From Stentor coeruleus (Eukaryota; Ciliophora; Heterotrichea; Heterotrichida; Stentoridae), in contig MPUH01000789.1 of NCBI GenBank assembly GCA_001970955.1, positions 1-34,851 on the forward strand: 34,851 bases of DNA, read 5' to 3'. Positions within the stretch are counted from its first letter, which is position 1; each line of letters starts with the position of its first letter. Positions 10,005-19,254 of the stretch are shown here, piece by piece. The notes under the pieces are model-generated. The model did not search any database. It saw only the letters and a program-made list of their open reading frames with translations, and was not told the DNA's origin. Position numbers and translations under genes: made by a program.

Positions 10005-13000
10005 ATGTCAGCGTCCATTCCAGCAGAAAATCAAGTTAAATTTAGAAATGTAAATAACCATAGTTAGAGTTGTAAAATACTCTAACTTTATAACAGTTCT
10101 AACTATTTTAGGAAACCAAAATTCAAGCCTACAATCCCTCAACCCAGCCAACAAGCAATTTACGTATCCTCCCGCCTTCTTCAAAGTTCTCTACAGGCCA
10201 ACTACATCAGCTTCATCAGCAAATTCAATGCCTAAAGCTTCTAACCCGTGGTCATTCACTAACTCCAAGCCAAATCCGGCATATCCAAAGATTACCCTCA
10301 GAAGATCTTGAGTCCTTCCAAATCTCACTTAACAACTTACTCATACAAGCAAAGTCTCAGCAAACTAAAGAAATGAATTCATTCACATACAATCAAGTCC
10401 CAGGTAACTTAACCCCAAAGACTGATGATTTCTTTCGTGACCAAAGAGTTCATTACTTAAAAGGACTATTACAAGATGAAAAAAATCATTTAAAAGAAGT
10501 GATTTCCAAAGAATTAACAATGCTTGAGCTTCAACAAGAACAAATTGAAGTTAGGGATATAATAAAATCTGAGTTGCTAATGTGTGAAGAAAACAATCGG
10601 GATAAAAGCCATGTATGCTTAGAAGCTGCATTGTTAGACCGTGAGTTTTATACACGCAAGCATTTGAGTCAAGACTTGAAAACTAAACAAGAGCTGAAAA
10701 TGGCTTCTAAATGTGAACAGGCAATGCGTAATGGTCATGAGCAAAAAAAGAAGAATAGGCAAAACCAGTTTTTAGCTGATTTGCTTAATCATCATAGGGA
10801 GTATTTTGATTTTCATAGGAAAAAACATGTAAATTATATCTAGGCTATGATTAAACGTAATGTTCTTGGAGGAAAAGGGTTTTTAGAATTATTCGATAGA
10901 CAAGAGATGTTGAAACGTGATAAAAATGATAAAGAGAGACTTAAGGCTTTAAAGGAAAACAATATAGAAATCTACTTCGACCTACTAAACAACACAAAAA
11001 ATGATAGGTTGCTTAAGATTTTAGAACAGACTGACACTTTTTTAAGACAATTAGGTGCTAAAGTCCTTATACAAAAAGGTGAAGGTACTGAAGGTAGTGA
11101 ATTTATCTTACCTGAAACTCAACAAGGGGCTTATAATGTGGCTGAAAGCTTAAGGATGTCATCGAAAATGTACTATCAAATTACTCATACGGTACATGAA
11201 GAAATCAAACAACAACCAAAAGGACTTGAAGGGGGGAATTTAACATCATATCAACTTATAGGCTTACAATGGCTTATATCTTTATACAACAATAACTTAC
11301 ATGGGATTTTAGCTGATGAAATGGGTTTAGGTAAAACTATTCAAACAATAGCTCTTTTTCAGTATCTTATTGATAATAAAAACAATTATGGACCTTTTCT
11401 TGTTGTAGTACCTTTAGCAACATTGTCAAATTGGATGCTTGAATTGAAAAAATGGGGACCAAAAATCAAAATACTTATATATAAAGGTCCACCTGCTCAT
11501 AGGAAAAAAATTATTATTCAAGCTTTAACATCAAGAAAATTTAATGTTTTACTTACTACATATGAATATATTATGAAAGATAAACAACAATTAAGCAAAA
11601 TACACTGGTCGTATATTGTTGTTGATGAAGGCCATCGTATAAAGAATTTTAAATGCAAATTCGCTCAGATTCTTGGTTTACAGTATAAAGCTGATCATAG
11701 ACTTTTGCTTACAGGTACACCTTTACAGAACAATTTAGCCGAACTTTGGTCTTTATTGAATTTTTTGCTTCCTAGGATTTTCCATTCTTTAGATGATTTT
11801 GAGAAATGGTTTAATCAGCCTTTTAATAAAATGATTGGAGAAAAGCAAATCGCCCTTAATGAAGAAGAGACGCTTTTGGTTATTAATAGACTTCATCAAG
11901 TATTAAGACCTTTTCTTTTGCGGAGGGTGAAAAAAGAAGTTGAATCAGAATTACCAGATAAAGTTGAATACGTGTTAAAAGCTGAATTGAGTTTATGGCA
12001 GAAGAAACTTTATAAAGAAATACAAGAGAAAAGTTATAGTTGTAAAGATATGATGACTTGGAAAAGTAAAAGTTTAAACAACTCAGTCATGCAGTTGAGG
12101 AAAGTTTGTAACCATCCTTATTTATTTTTACATGTTGATAGTCTTCCTGAAGTTACTGACGAAATCTGGAGATGTTCAGGAAAGTTTGAACTTCTCGACC
12201 GTATGCTTCCGAAATTCATCCACAACAAACATAAAATTTTAATTTTCAGTCAAATGACTCAACTTATGGACATCCTTGTTTTATATTTCAAATACAGAGG
12301 TTTTAAATTCCTCCGTTTAGATGGGATGACAAAAGTTGAAGAACGTGACAAACATATGCAACAATTCAATTCAGAAAACTCAGATTATTATATTTTCCTC
12401 TTATCAACAAGAGCTGGTGGTTTAGGTCTTAATCTTCAAACTGCTGATACTGTTATAATTTATGATTCAGATTGGAACCCAATGATGGATTTACAAGCTC
12501 AAGATCGGGCACATAGAATTGGGCAGAAAAAAGAAGTACGAGTCTATAGGCTTATGACAAACACAGTATTAGAAGAAGCTATATTAACAAAAGCAGCATA
12601 TAAAAAAGAAGTTGATGCAAAAGTTATACAAGCAGGGCTTTTTAATACAAAATCTACTGATTTAGAACGTAGGGAAAGATTGAAAAATTTACTTAAAAGT
12701 GAAGAAGATGAAGAAGAAAGTCATGATAATGAGTTTTTATCTGATCAGCAGTTAAATGCGATAATAGCTAGAGATGATGCTGAATTTGAATTATATGAAC
12801 GTATGGATTATGAGAGAAAAAGCTATGAAAACTATACAACGAGGCTTATGGAAGATGAAATCCCTGCATGGATTTCTATAAATACCCCTGAGGTTAAAAT
12901 AGATATAGATGAGTTTGGTCGTGGATTTCGTAAAAGAAAATTTATAACTTATGCTGATACAGAGCCTGAATGGAATGTTGATGGGAGCTTTAGACGTACA

Positions 13001-13174
13001 GGAGCAAAATCCCCAAAAAAACACCCGAAATATAAAGATTCAAGTGAAGATGAAGATAGTGAAAAAAGCAGTCGTCAAGGAGTTTACACAAAAAACAGTT
13101 TGAGTTCTAGTGAAGATGATGAAAATGATATGAGCGATATAGACGATACTATATATGATCCTATAAATGATTAG
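10005..13174 (+). CDS. BRM/SNF2-type SWI/SNF chromatin-remodelling ATPase (3 exons)
   Basis: Exons 10005-10049, 10112-10828 and 10844-13174 give about 1030 residues. Order: a QLQ domain at about 40-75 (FSTGQLHQLHQQI then KLLTRG); an HSA domain at about 195-270, rebuilt across intron 2; helicase motif I DEMGLGKT near 412; motif II DEGH; motif III LLLTGTPLQNNLAELW; motif V LSTRAGGLGLNLQTAD; motif VI QAQDRAHRIGQ; a SnAC segment after QAGLFNTKSTD; then an acidic Ser-rich tail. No bromodomain is seen, unlike animal BRM. QLQ plus HSA plus SnAC is the signature of the SWI/SNF catalytic subunit, which slides or ejects nucleosomes using ATP. The first ATG in exon 2 is at 10373, beyond the QLQ domain, so the N-terminus must come from the upstream exon; I chose ATG 10005. 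Stop TAG. Confidence 0.9.
10050..10111 (+). other. 62-nt intron of SNF2 containing a 47-nt inverted-repeat insert
   Basis: It starts GTAAATAACC and ends TTTAG; the in-frame TAG at 10109-10111 directly precedes the QLQ exon. Removing all 62 nt joins codon 15 to the QLQ exon in frame. Positions 10060-10106 are bounded by ATAGTTAGA and TCTAACTAT, a perfect 9-nt inverted repeat. Taking out just these 47 nt leaves GTAAATAACCTTTAG, exactly a 15-nt intron. An internal AGTTAGAGT/ACTCTAACT pair can also form a hairpin. No transcript evidence is available. Confidence 0.65.
10829..10843 (+). other. 15-nt intron 2 of SNF2
   Basis: GTAAATTATATCTAG. It contains the in-frame TAG. Removal joins FHRKKH to AMIKRN and restores a continuous HSA domain. 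Confidence 0.93.
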
Positions 13175-13244
13175 ATTATGTTGTTTATAGAAATAGTTAA
13201 TCTTTTATATGGGTTTTTTAAGATTTCGGGTAAACCTATTATTA

Positions 13245-13787
13245 TTAGCCGTATACTTTTTTGGTCATGACTTTATAGAAATCGTCTGCTGTGATCTCGG
13301 TTTTTTCTCCTGCAACTCTTTTGATAGCTTCAAGAAGTTCGTCTTCAGTCATGCTTTCTCCCAGTTCTCTTGCAACTCTGGTTAAGTTTTTCACGTCAAT
13401 CACCCCACGGCCATCGTCGAAAAGGTCAAAGATTCTATCGATACCTTCTCTTGAGTTCCTATTACCTAGTCTGCCATTAACATGGTGGAGGAAGTCGTCA
13501 AAAGTGATTGATCCACCCAATTCTTCTATACCAGCTAACAGTCTGAAGATTGTTTGAGACCTATCGCTTCCTAAACTTGCTAAAGCAGCATTAACTTCTT
13601 TAGGATCAATAGTTCCAGAATTGTCTGAATCAAAGAGATCAAAGGCTTCCTTGATGTCTTTAATTTCTTCTTCAGTAAGTGTCATTGCATCATCGGGTCC
13701 TCTCTTGTCTGGGGACTTTCCTCTTGAAGATCCTCTCTCTTTCCCTTTGAACTGAGCCTCTGAAAAGTACTTTGTTTTCCTAGACAT
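13245..13787 (-). CDS. Centrin-like EF-hand protein
   Basis: A 180-residue protein of the centrin family: a basic 35-residue N-terminal extension, then four EF-hand positions. EF1 (53-64, [12 protein letters not shown]) is a complete calcium loop. EF2 (around 87-98), EF3 (124-135, DDGRGVID, one residue shorter than the usual centrin loop) and EF4 (around 160-171) lack key acidic ligands. Centrin landmarks [17 protein letters not shown], the [11 protein letters not shown] segment and the C-terminal KKVYG remain. Centrins sit at basal bodies, and in contractile heterotrichs they form myonemes, so a basal-body or contractile-fibre role fits; which one cannot be told. TTTATAA abuts the ATG. Stop TAA is followed by TAA, TAA and TAG. 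Convergent with SNF2, 70 bp between the stops. Confidence 0.92.
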   Translation of the reverse strand: MSRKTKYFSEAQFKGKERGSSRGKSPDKRGPDDAMTLTEEEIKDIKEAFDLFDSDNSGTIDPKEVNAALASLGSDRSQTIFRLLAGIEELGGSITFDDFLHHVNGRLGNRNSREGIDRIFDLFDDGRGVIDVKNLTRVARELGESMTEDELLEAIKRVAGEKTEITADDFYKVMTKKVYG

Positions 13788-13854
13788 TTATAAACCATCC
13801 ATATTTTAAAATTTTAAGTTTAATACATGGGGAAACTATATTTGCTTGAAGTTA

Positions 13855-13918
13855 AAAACAAATTACAAGGACAAGATTTGATATAATTTTAATTACAGTA
13901 TAAAATTCTTCATGATTT
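13855..13918 (+). repeat. 64-bp exact duplication, copy 1 (assembly artefact likely)
   Basis: Identical to 13934-13997. The two copies flank 15 bases ending in a single N at 13933. A lone N bordered by identical ends is what a scaffolder leaves when overlapping contigs are not merged. Confidence 0.9.
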
Positions 13919-13933
13919 TGGTAATAAACTGCN

Positions 13934-13997
13934 AAAACAAATTACAAGGACAAGATTTGATATAATTTTAATTACAGTATAAAATTCTTCATGATTT
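13934..13997 (+). repeat. 64-bp exact duplication, copy 2 (assembly artefact likely)
   Basis: Identical to 13855-13918 and begins directly after the N at 13933. The true distance upstream of the centrin gene is probably about 79 bp shorter than shown. Confidence 0.9.
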
Positions 13998-14858
13998 AAG
14001 TGATTATTTCTGTATTTTAAAGGAAAAAAAACTAAAATAGGCGAGAAAAAGTTGATATTATAGCAAATTTAGGGTTAAATTTTAATATTGTACTGTAGTT
14101 TTGTTAGGTTTAAGCTAAATACTTGATAGGATGATATAGATAGTTTGGATTTTGAGATGCTTGAGATTAAAAATAGTTCTTAATTCTAGGAAAAATTCTA
14201 AGAAAAGAAAATGTTTAGGATTTAAATTAGGATTGCCCAAGATTATGCAGTTTGAAGAAATAGATGCTAAGTTTGTTATTAAAATTTTTTATATAGATCA
14301 CTAAGGGTTATGTTTATGATATCATATATAAAAAGAGTAGGAAATTTATTTGGTTTCATAAAGTTTAGAGGCGGTTTAATGATATTAAGATTATCAATGA
14401 TATATGCTGAGATTATGATATCAGGATATTTGAATTTACATTTTTTAAGCATTTATTGCTTTATAAACCTAATTTTTTGTAAAAAAAAGATTCAGCATGT
14501 TAGTAAAATTTCAAATTTATTGATATAATATTTGAATCTAGTAAAAATTATCAACAAGCAATCTCTAAAGTAATTCAAAAGTTCTCTATATATCTTTAAT
14601 CTTGCATAACAAAACAAACTTTACAACTAATTATCATATTTCTACAAGTTCTCTTAATCTCAATATGAATATTTTTATTCTACTTCAATTCAAACTTAAA
14701 CCTCATAAATAACTCCAAAACCTAAATCACCCCATATCAAAATTATAACCTAAGCATAAACCCTATAAAATCCTAAAACATTAACATCATGCCAAAAAAA
14801 CTCTTATAATAAAAAAATATCAACTAATAAAAGCCAAAATTCAATTACACAACAATAT

Positions 14859-15542
14859 TTAAAACACTTCACATTTATTTGAGCAATTAACATTGACCGG
14901 CTCATGAAACAATCTAATATTATCCAGTTTATCTTCCAAGTTTTTAATAACCTCCTTAAGCTTCACATTCTCCATCTCATGTATTTTCGCTTCTTCTTCA
15001 GACTTCTGCATTCTATCAATTAAAAACTCAATTTTGCCTTTTAATTCGCTCATATCATTTTTACTCAGCTTCGGAACATTCGACCTAAACTCTTCATAAT
15101 TCTCAGAAGACACTGGGATTTTATTATTAAACGAGTCTTTTAACTCAGTTTCTCTAGTATCAGGTCCATCAACTGTATCTCCACTTTTTTTCTGTTGATG
15201 TGCTGAGAACTTGAAGTTTTTTTTGTTTGAATTTATATAAACAGCTGCTTCATCTTTGAGTTCTTCAATACATTTTTTCATATTTGATCCTAGTTCTTTT
15301 GGAGATTTAACTTCAGAGTCATCATGATCGGTTAATATAAGCTGAGGATTTAGATTTAGTTTACTTTTAAGTTTTTCTTTGATTGGGGTTAGAGGTTCGT
15401 TATTTGATGATAAGAAAGATTCTTTTAGATTTGATGTGACTTTTGAATTTTTGGATAGAGTTTTTTGAGAGCTTTGGGTAGATATTACTTTACGGGATAT
15501 CGTGTTACCAGGCTTTTTTGAAGACCCTTTATATGACTCCAT
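14859..15542 (-). CDS. Unrecognised Ser/Lys-rich protein with C-terminal coiled coil
   Basis: A 227-residue hydrophilic protein. The first 90 residues are Ser/Lys/Asn-rich and probably disordered. The segment at about 160-212 is a heptad-like coiled coil (LKGKIEFLIDRMQKSEEEAK onward through KLKEVIKNLEDKLDNI). It ends with two Cys in NCSNKCEVF. No signal peptide, membrane segment or catalytic motif is visible. ATG at 15540-15542, with TATAAA about 16-22 nt upstream; stop TAA. It lies between the centrin gene and the RRM-KH gene with roughly 1 kb spacers on both sides, so context gives no clue. A structural or adaptor role would be a guess. Confidence 0.75.
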   Translation of the reverse strand: MESYKGSSKKPGNTISRKVISTQSSQKTLSKNSKVTSNLKESFLSSNNEPLTPIKEKLKSKLNLNPQLILTDHDDSEVKSPKELGSNMKKCIEELKDEAAVYINSNKKNFKFSAHQQKKSGDTVDGPDTRETELKDSFNNKIPVSSENYEEFRSNVPKLSKNDMSELKGKIEFLIDRMQKSEEEAKIHEMENVKLKEVIKNLEDKLDNIRLFHEPVNVNCSNKCEVF

Positions 15543-16492
15543 TAATTATTTGTCTGATTTATAGCTGAGGTTTGATTATGGTAGGGTTTTAGGATAGGTT
15601 GATGATATTGAGAAAATTTTTTTAGAGGAAGGAAGGAAGAAAGGATAAATGGGTTTATTTAAAATTAGATTAAAATTTTAGGGCTTTGATGATTGATAGG
15701 GTGAAGATACTGGGTTTTATGGTTTAGGTAAATGATTATAGGATTTATGGTAGAATGGATTAGGAAGGTTAGGTTTAGATGCTTTTTTTATTGTTAGTGG
15801 ACGATTTTATGGATTGCGATATTTGGGGATTAGGTATTTTTATATTGCTTTAATAATAAAATATTATAAGAATGATTTTAGTATAATGCTGGATGGATTG
15901 GTCGATTTGGATTTGAATGAAAGTGTATATTGATAAATTTTTATATAGTATTAATTGTTTTATTAATTATGATATAAGCTATAATTTATTGTATCACTAT
16001 TTAAAAATCAAGTAAAATCTTTGCTATATTTTATTTAAAGTTTTGGCTTACTATTTATCACTTAAAAAACAGATCATAGTAAAACAAAAATATCAAAATG
16101 ATTTTTAAAATTCAAATTTCAAAACTATCCATAAAATATTTCATTGTATTACACTACCTTTACACCATATCTTTCCCATAACATCAATTAATTGCTAAAA
16201 ATTCAATCAAAACCTAATAAAAATTATCAAGAAAATTGCGGGATTTTCTATTAGCAGCAGTATTTTTCTAAAAAACTTATGCTTATTTAAGTCTATAACA
16301 CATAATAAAACCTAAACATATTCATAAAAAATCATGATTTTCCTTATACATTATTAAATAAAGTATTTTTTCTATTAACTCAAAAAAATCATCAAAAAAA
16401 AAAAATCTCTTCTCCAACCTCTTCAATCTGATTTTTATTTTTTCAATCATCCCATTCACATAATTTCAAATATATCTTTAATTAATATATTA
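15543..16492. other. Strand-skewed intergenic spacer
   Basis: About 950 bp, no gene seen. The left half is G-rich on plus (15661-15720: 15 G, 2 C); the right half is C-rich (16141-16200: 15 C, 2 G). The change occurs around 15950-16050. Confidence 0.7.
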
Positions 16493-17638
16493 CTATAATT
16501 TCCCATACTTCCAAGTCGTAACCTCAACTCCTCTTCCACGTCTTCCCTTCTCATCCATAAGCGTAATTCCTTTTTTCCTCAGCAACTCTCTTATCCTATC
16601 CGCCTCAGAAAAATTACACTGTCTTCTAGCTTCATTTCTAATATCAATCAACTCCTCAATATCATCTTCTGTCAACTTCTCATTTTCTTCAATTTCCTTA
16701 ATCCTACTAGGTGCTAAAATCATAGCCCGACCAGAAGTTTTTTCCGTCATCATCAAAGTTAATTTTGGATCATGTAATCCTTTAGCAATACAATATTCCC
16801 CATAATCTTTATACACTTTTTTCAATAAAATTTCAATTTCATTAACTGCAATAACAAATTTACTATGGTATTTTGAACTTACACACAAATGTAATGAGTC
16901 TTGACTTTCTGCATTATTTGGTCCTTCTTTAAATCCAGATCCAATACCACGAAGTCTTAATTTAATTATATCATGAGCTTGAGCATTCATCCCTTTACAA
17001 CATTTTTCAATAATTCTTTTCATATTACATCCTTTAGACCCAATAAGTCTTCGGGCAACTTGGAATTCTTTATTATTATCGATTTGTATATCAAATCTGC
17101 AAGTATATTTAAGGTTTTCTTCAGGTATTGTAGGTACTTCCCTTATATGGAGTTCTTTTAAAGGGATTCTAATATCAGGGATGATATGCCAAGATACTTG
17201 TAAGGTCATGTTTAACTCAGGAAGTTCTTTGCCGTCTAGGATTTTTATTGCAAAGTATGCTGAGACTATGTCTTTATAAGTGATTATTGCGTTTTTCCCT
17301 TGGATTTTTAAGGATGAAACACTACCAAAACACTCAAAAACTTTTAAGACGTCTGGTTCGTCAATCATAAAATCTTCACTTTTTGAATCTAGGATTTCAA
17401 GTTTCAAGCATGGATTGCTGATGCTCATAGACTCTAGTTTTTCAAGAACTTTTTGTTTTACATTTTCACTAGCTATCATTGTTTGAATTTTCTCTTTGAG
17501 AGTGCAGTTGCCAGCCCGCTCATTTTCTGATTCTCTTAGCATATTTAAATATAAATGGTGCTCCAATAAGACTGACACAAAAAATAAAGTTTTATATAAA
17601 ATGAAACTTAAGTGATACCTATCATAGTTAAAGCTCAT
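16493..17638 (-). CDS. RNA-binding protein: RRM-like plus KH domain with CysRS-like C-terminal tail
   Basis: About 381 residues from the ATG at 17638 (MSFNYDRYH); a later ATG at 17542 (MLRESENER) is the alternative and would drop a Leu/Phe-rich 32-residue lead. An RRM-like fold spans about 77-150 (FECFGSVSSLKI as the RNP-like part). A type I KH domain spans about 178-285, with the GxxG loop in RRLIGSKGCNMKRI (GSKG at 200-203). The last 55 residues (IDIRNEARRQCNFSEADRIR, then ELL, KKGITLMDEKGRRG and a TTWK ending) resemble the C-terminal helical segment of cysteinyl-tRNA synthetases. No catalytic synthetase domain is present. It probably binds single-stranded RNA. Stop TAG; MORN gene 84 bp upstream. 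Confidence 0.85.
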   Translation of the reverse strand: MSFNYDRYHLSFILYKTLFFVSVLLEHHLYLNMLRESENERAGNCTLKEKIQTMIASENVKQKVLEKLESMSISNPCLKLEILDSKSEDFMIDEPDVLKVFECFGSVSSLKIQGKNAIITYKDIVSAYFAIKILDGKELPELNMTLQVSWHIIPDIRIPLKELHIREVPTIPEENLKYTCRFDIQIDNNKEFQVARRLIGSKGCNMKRIIEKCCKGMNAQAHDIIKLRLRGIGSGFKEGPNNAESQDSLHLCVSSKYHSKFVIAVNEIEILLKKVYKDYGEYCIAKGLHDPKLTLMMTEKTSGRAMILAPSRIKEIEENEKLTEDDIEELIDIRNEARRQCNFSEADRIRELLRKKGITLMDEKGRRGRGVEVTTWKYGKL

Positions 17639-17722
17639 AAAAAGTTTTCTTATATTTCCTAAACCTATTTTAAAAAAAAAAATCAATCATAATATTAATT
17701 GATATGAATAAATTATATTCTA

Positions 17723-18883
17723 TTAGTTGATGATCTTAATTCTTTTCCCATCAACCCACTCACCTTCCTTAGACCCACTAGAGCTTGTATAAATTCCTCT
17801 TCCATGTTGTTTACCATTAAACCAATTCCCTTCATACTTCCTCCCATCAGGCCATATAAACAACCCATATCCATGTTTTTTATCTTCAAAATAATCTCCT
17901 TCATATGACCTCCCATCTTTCCAAGTAAATTTCCCTTTACCATCCATTTTATTATTCTTCCAATCGCCAATATATTTTCTCTCATCGCTCCATATATACG
18001 TCCCAACTCCATGTATATTGTTATCAGTAAACATCCCTTCATAAACACTCCCATCTGCCCATTCAAACTTCCCAAATCCATGTTTTTGCCCATTGACATA
18101 CATACCTTCATATTTAGCCCCATCAGGCCATATTTCAATACCTTTCCCATGTTGTTTATCTTGTTCCCAATATCCTTCATATCTAGCTCCATCTGAATGT
18201 ATATAAATCCCTTTACCATGTGCCTTATCATTTTTCCATTCACCTTCATAAACATCTCCATTTGCATGAATTAATCTTCCTCTTCCACAAGCTTTATCAT
18301 TTAACCAATATCCTTCATACATAGATCCATCACTCCATACTTGTTTACCTTTGCCATGACGTTGATTATTTTTATTCCAATCACCTGTGTAAATTGCCCC
18401 ATTTTCCATCTCAACAGCACTTCTTTTAATCAAACTATTTTCGTATGAGTTTTCTCCATATATAAACTGCCCTAGTTTCGTTTGGATTAGTTTTATTGCT
18501 TGAGTTGAATAATCTGGGATTTTATCTAATGGAAGCTCTTTAACTTCTTGTCTGTATACTTCAGAATCAAAGCTATTTTTACGACTTTTAGATTTAAAAA
18601 TGTGCTTTTCAGAAGAGTTGCTGCTTATTTGATGGACTCCAGAATGTATTATGACTTGAGTTTTATGCCTTTGGATAAAGCCTTTGAGAACACTTTGAAG
18701 TTTTATTATATCGCCGATGTCTATTTGAAAGGATATTACTTCTTCTTTCATATCCTCAGTATTTGTTTTGTAAGTGTTTTCGTATGATCGGACAAATACT
18801 CGTTCTTGTTCGACGAAGACACGATCTGAGTTTAGAGTTTTTTCATCATTTGTCCCACTGTGAAAACATGAACAATTTCCCAT
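17723..18883 (-). CDS. Myristoylated IQ-motif and MORN-repeat protein
   Basis: 386 residues from the ATG at 18881-18883. MGNCSC is a strong N-myristoylation/palmitoylation start; an upstream in-frame ATG at 18913 would bury it, so I prefer 18883. An IQ motif at about 60-75 ([16 protein letters not shown]) suggests calmodulin or centrin binding. From about residue 161 to the end run nine complete MORN repeats of 23 residues (YEGxW then H/G-G-K-G) and a tenth partial one (KEGEW). MORN arrays attach to membranes or form cytoskeletal scaffolds. Together the lipid anchor, IQ motif and MORN array suggest a calcium-responsive cortical scaffold; this is inference. Stop TAA. The first 11 codons recur at 19016-19051 because of an assembly duplication. 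Confidence 0.93.
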   Translation of the reverse strand: MGNCSCFHSGTNDEKTLNSDRVFVEQERVFVRSYENTYKTNTEDMKEEVISFQIDIGDIIKLQSVLKGFIQRHKTQVIIHSGVHQISSNSSEKHIFKSKSRKNSFDSEVYRQEVKELPLDKIPDYSTQAIKLIQTKLGQFIYGENSYENSLIKRSAVEMENGAIYTGDWNKNNQRHGKGKQVWSDGSMYEGYWLNDKACGRGRLIHANGDVYEGEWKNDKAHGKGIYIHSDGARYEGYWEQDKQHGKGIEIWPDGAKYEGMYVNGQKHGFGKFEWADGSVYEGMFTDNNIHGVGTYIWSDERKYIGDWKNNKMDGKGKFTWKDGRSYEGDYFEDKKHGYGLFIWPDGRKYEGNWFNGKQHGRGIYTSSSGSKEGEWVDGKRIKIIN

Positions 18884-18944
18884 TTTGCAGTTATTTGGTT
18901 TATAAATAAACAAAGAGATTTTGAGTTGGGATTAGTGAAATTAT
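18852..18944 (-). repeat. 93-bp duplicated block, copy 1 (assembly artefact likely)
   Basis: Identical to 19016-19108; part of it also appears at 18946-19009. N at 18945 and 19015 separate the three copies. It covers the MORN start codon and its upstream region. Confidence 0.9.
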
Positions 18945-18945
18945 N

Positions 18946-19009
18946 CCCATTTTGCAGTTATTTGGTTTATAAATAAACAAAGAGATTTTGAGTTGGGATT
19001 AGTGAAATT
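18946..19009 (-). repeat. 64-bp middle copy between two Ns
   Basis: Matches 18879-18942 and 19043-19106. It lies between single Ns at 18945 and 19015, consistent with a short unmerged contig. Confidence 0.88.
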
Positions 19010-19015
19010 CATGAN

Positions 19016-19108
19016 GTCCCACTGTGAAAACATGAACAATTTCCCATTTTGCAGTTATTTGGTTTATAAATAAACAAAGAGATTTTGAGTTGGGATTAGT
19101 GAAATTAT
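19016..19108 (-). repeat. 93-bp duplicated block, copy 3 (assembly artefact likely)
   Basis: Repeats the first codons and upstream region of the MORN gene. The sequence to its right is probably the true upstream flank, making the real spacer to the next gene about 165 bp shorter than shown. Confidence 0.9.
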
Positions 19109-19254
19109 TTGTAAGAAAATGGTTTATCATTTTTTTGGAGTGGGTGTTAAGAAATTAGATATTGTCTTGGTTATAAAAACATAGATTTTTATTAGACAAT
19201 AAGGGTATTATTTGATGAGAAATAATTTAAAAAGTATTTTGTGTTTATCTAAAT

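Larger units (their letters stand above)
13788..14858. other. Intergenic region with assembly duplication
   Basis: About 1070 bp. The first part holds an exact duplication around an N (separate entry). From about 14060 to 14260 plus is G-rich; from about 14540 to 14858 it is C-rich and nearly free of G. The open frame at 14310-14528 (+) encodes a hydrophobic low-complexity peptide with no recognisable features and is probably chance. Confidence 0.6.
18884..19254. other. Intergenic region inflated by duplication
   Basis: About 370 bp as assembled, of which about 165 bp is duplicate. TTTATAAATAA upstream of the MORN ATG (18899-18908) is the only promoter-like element noticed. The remaining right part is G/T-rich on plus. 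No gene seen. Confidence 0.6.

Noticed and set aside
10096..10111. A 16-nt intron (GTTCTAACTATTTTAG) instead of the 62-nt SNF2 intron
   Set aside because: The upstream frame it would need has no ATG and soon meets a stop, and no second short intron connects it to ATG 10005.
13855..13997. Tandem repeat or duplicated promoter upstream of centrin
   Set aside because: The copies are exact and separated by an N, so a scaffolding artefact is simpler; the same holds at 18852-19108.
14310..14528. 72-codon plus-strand ORF
   Set aside because: Hydrophobic low-complexity peptide in a spacer, no recognisable features.
17713..18267. 184-codon Met/Gly-rich minus-strand ORF in the MORN gene
   Set aside because: Out-of-frame translation of the MORN repeats, giving a spurious repetitive protein.
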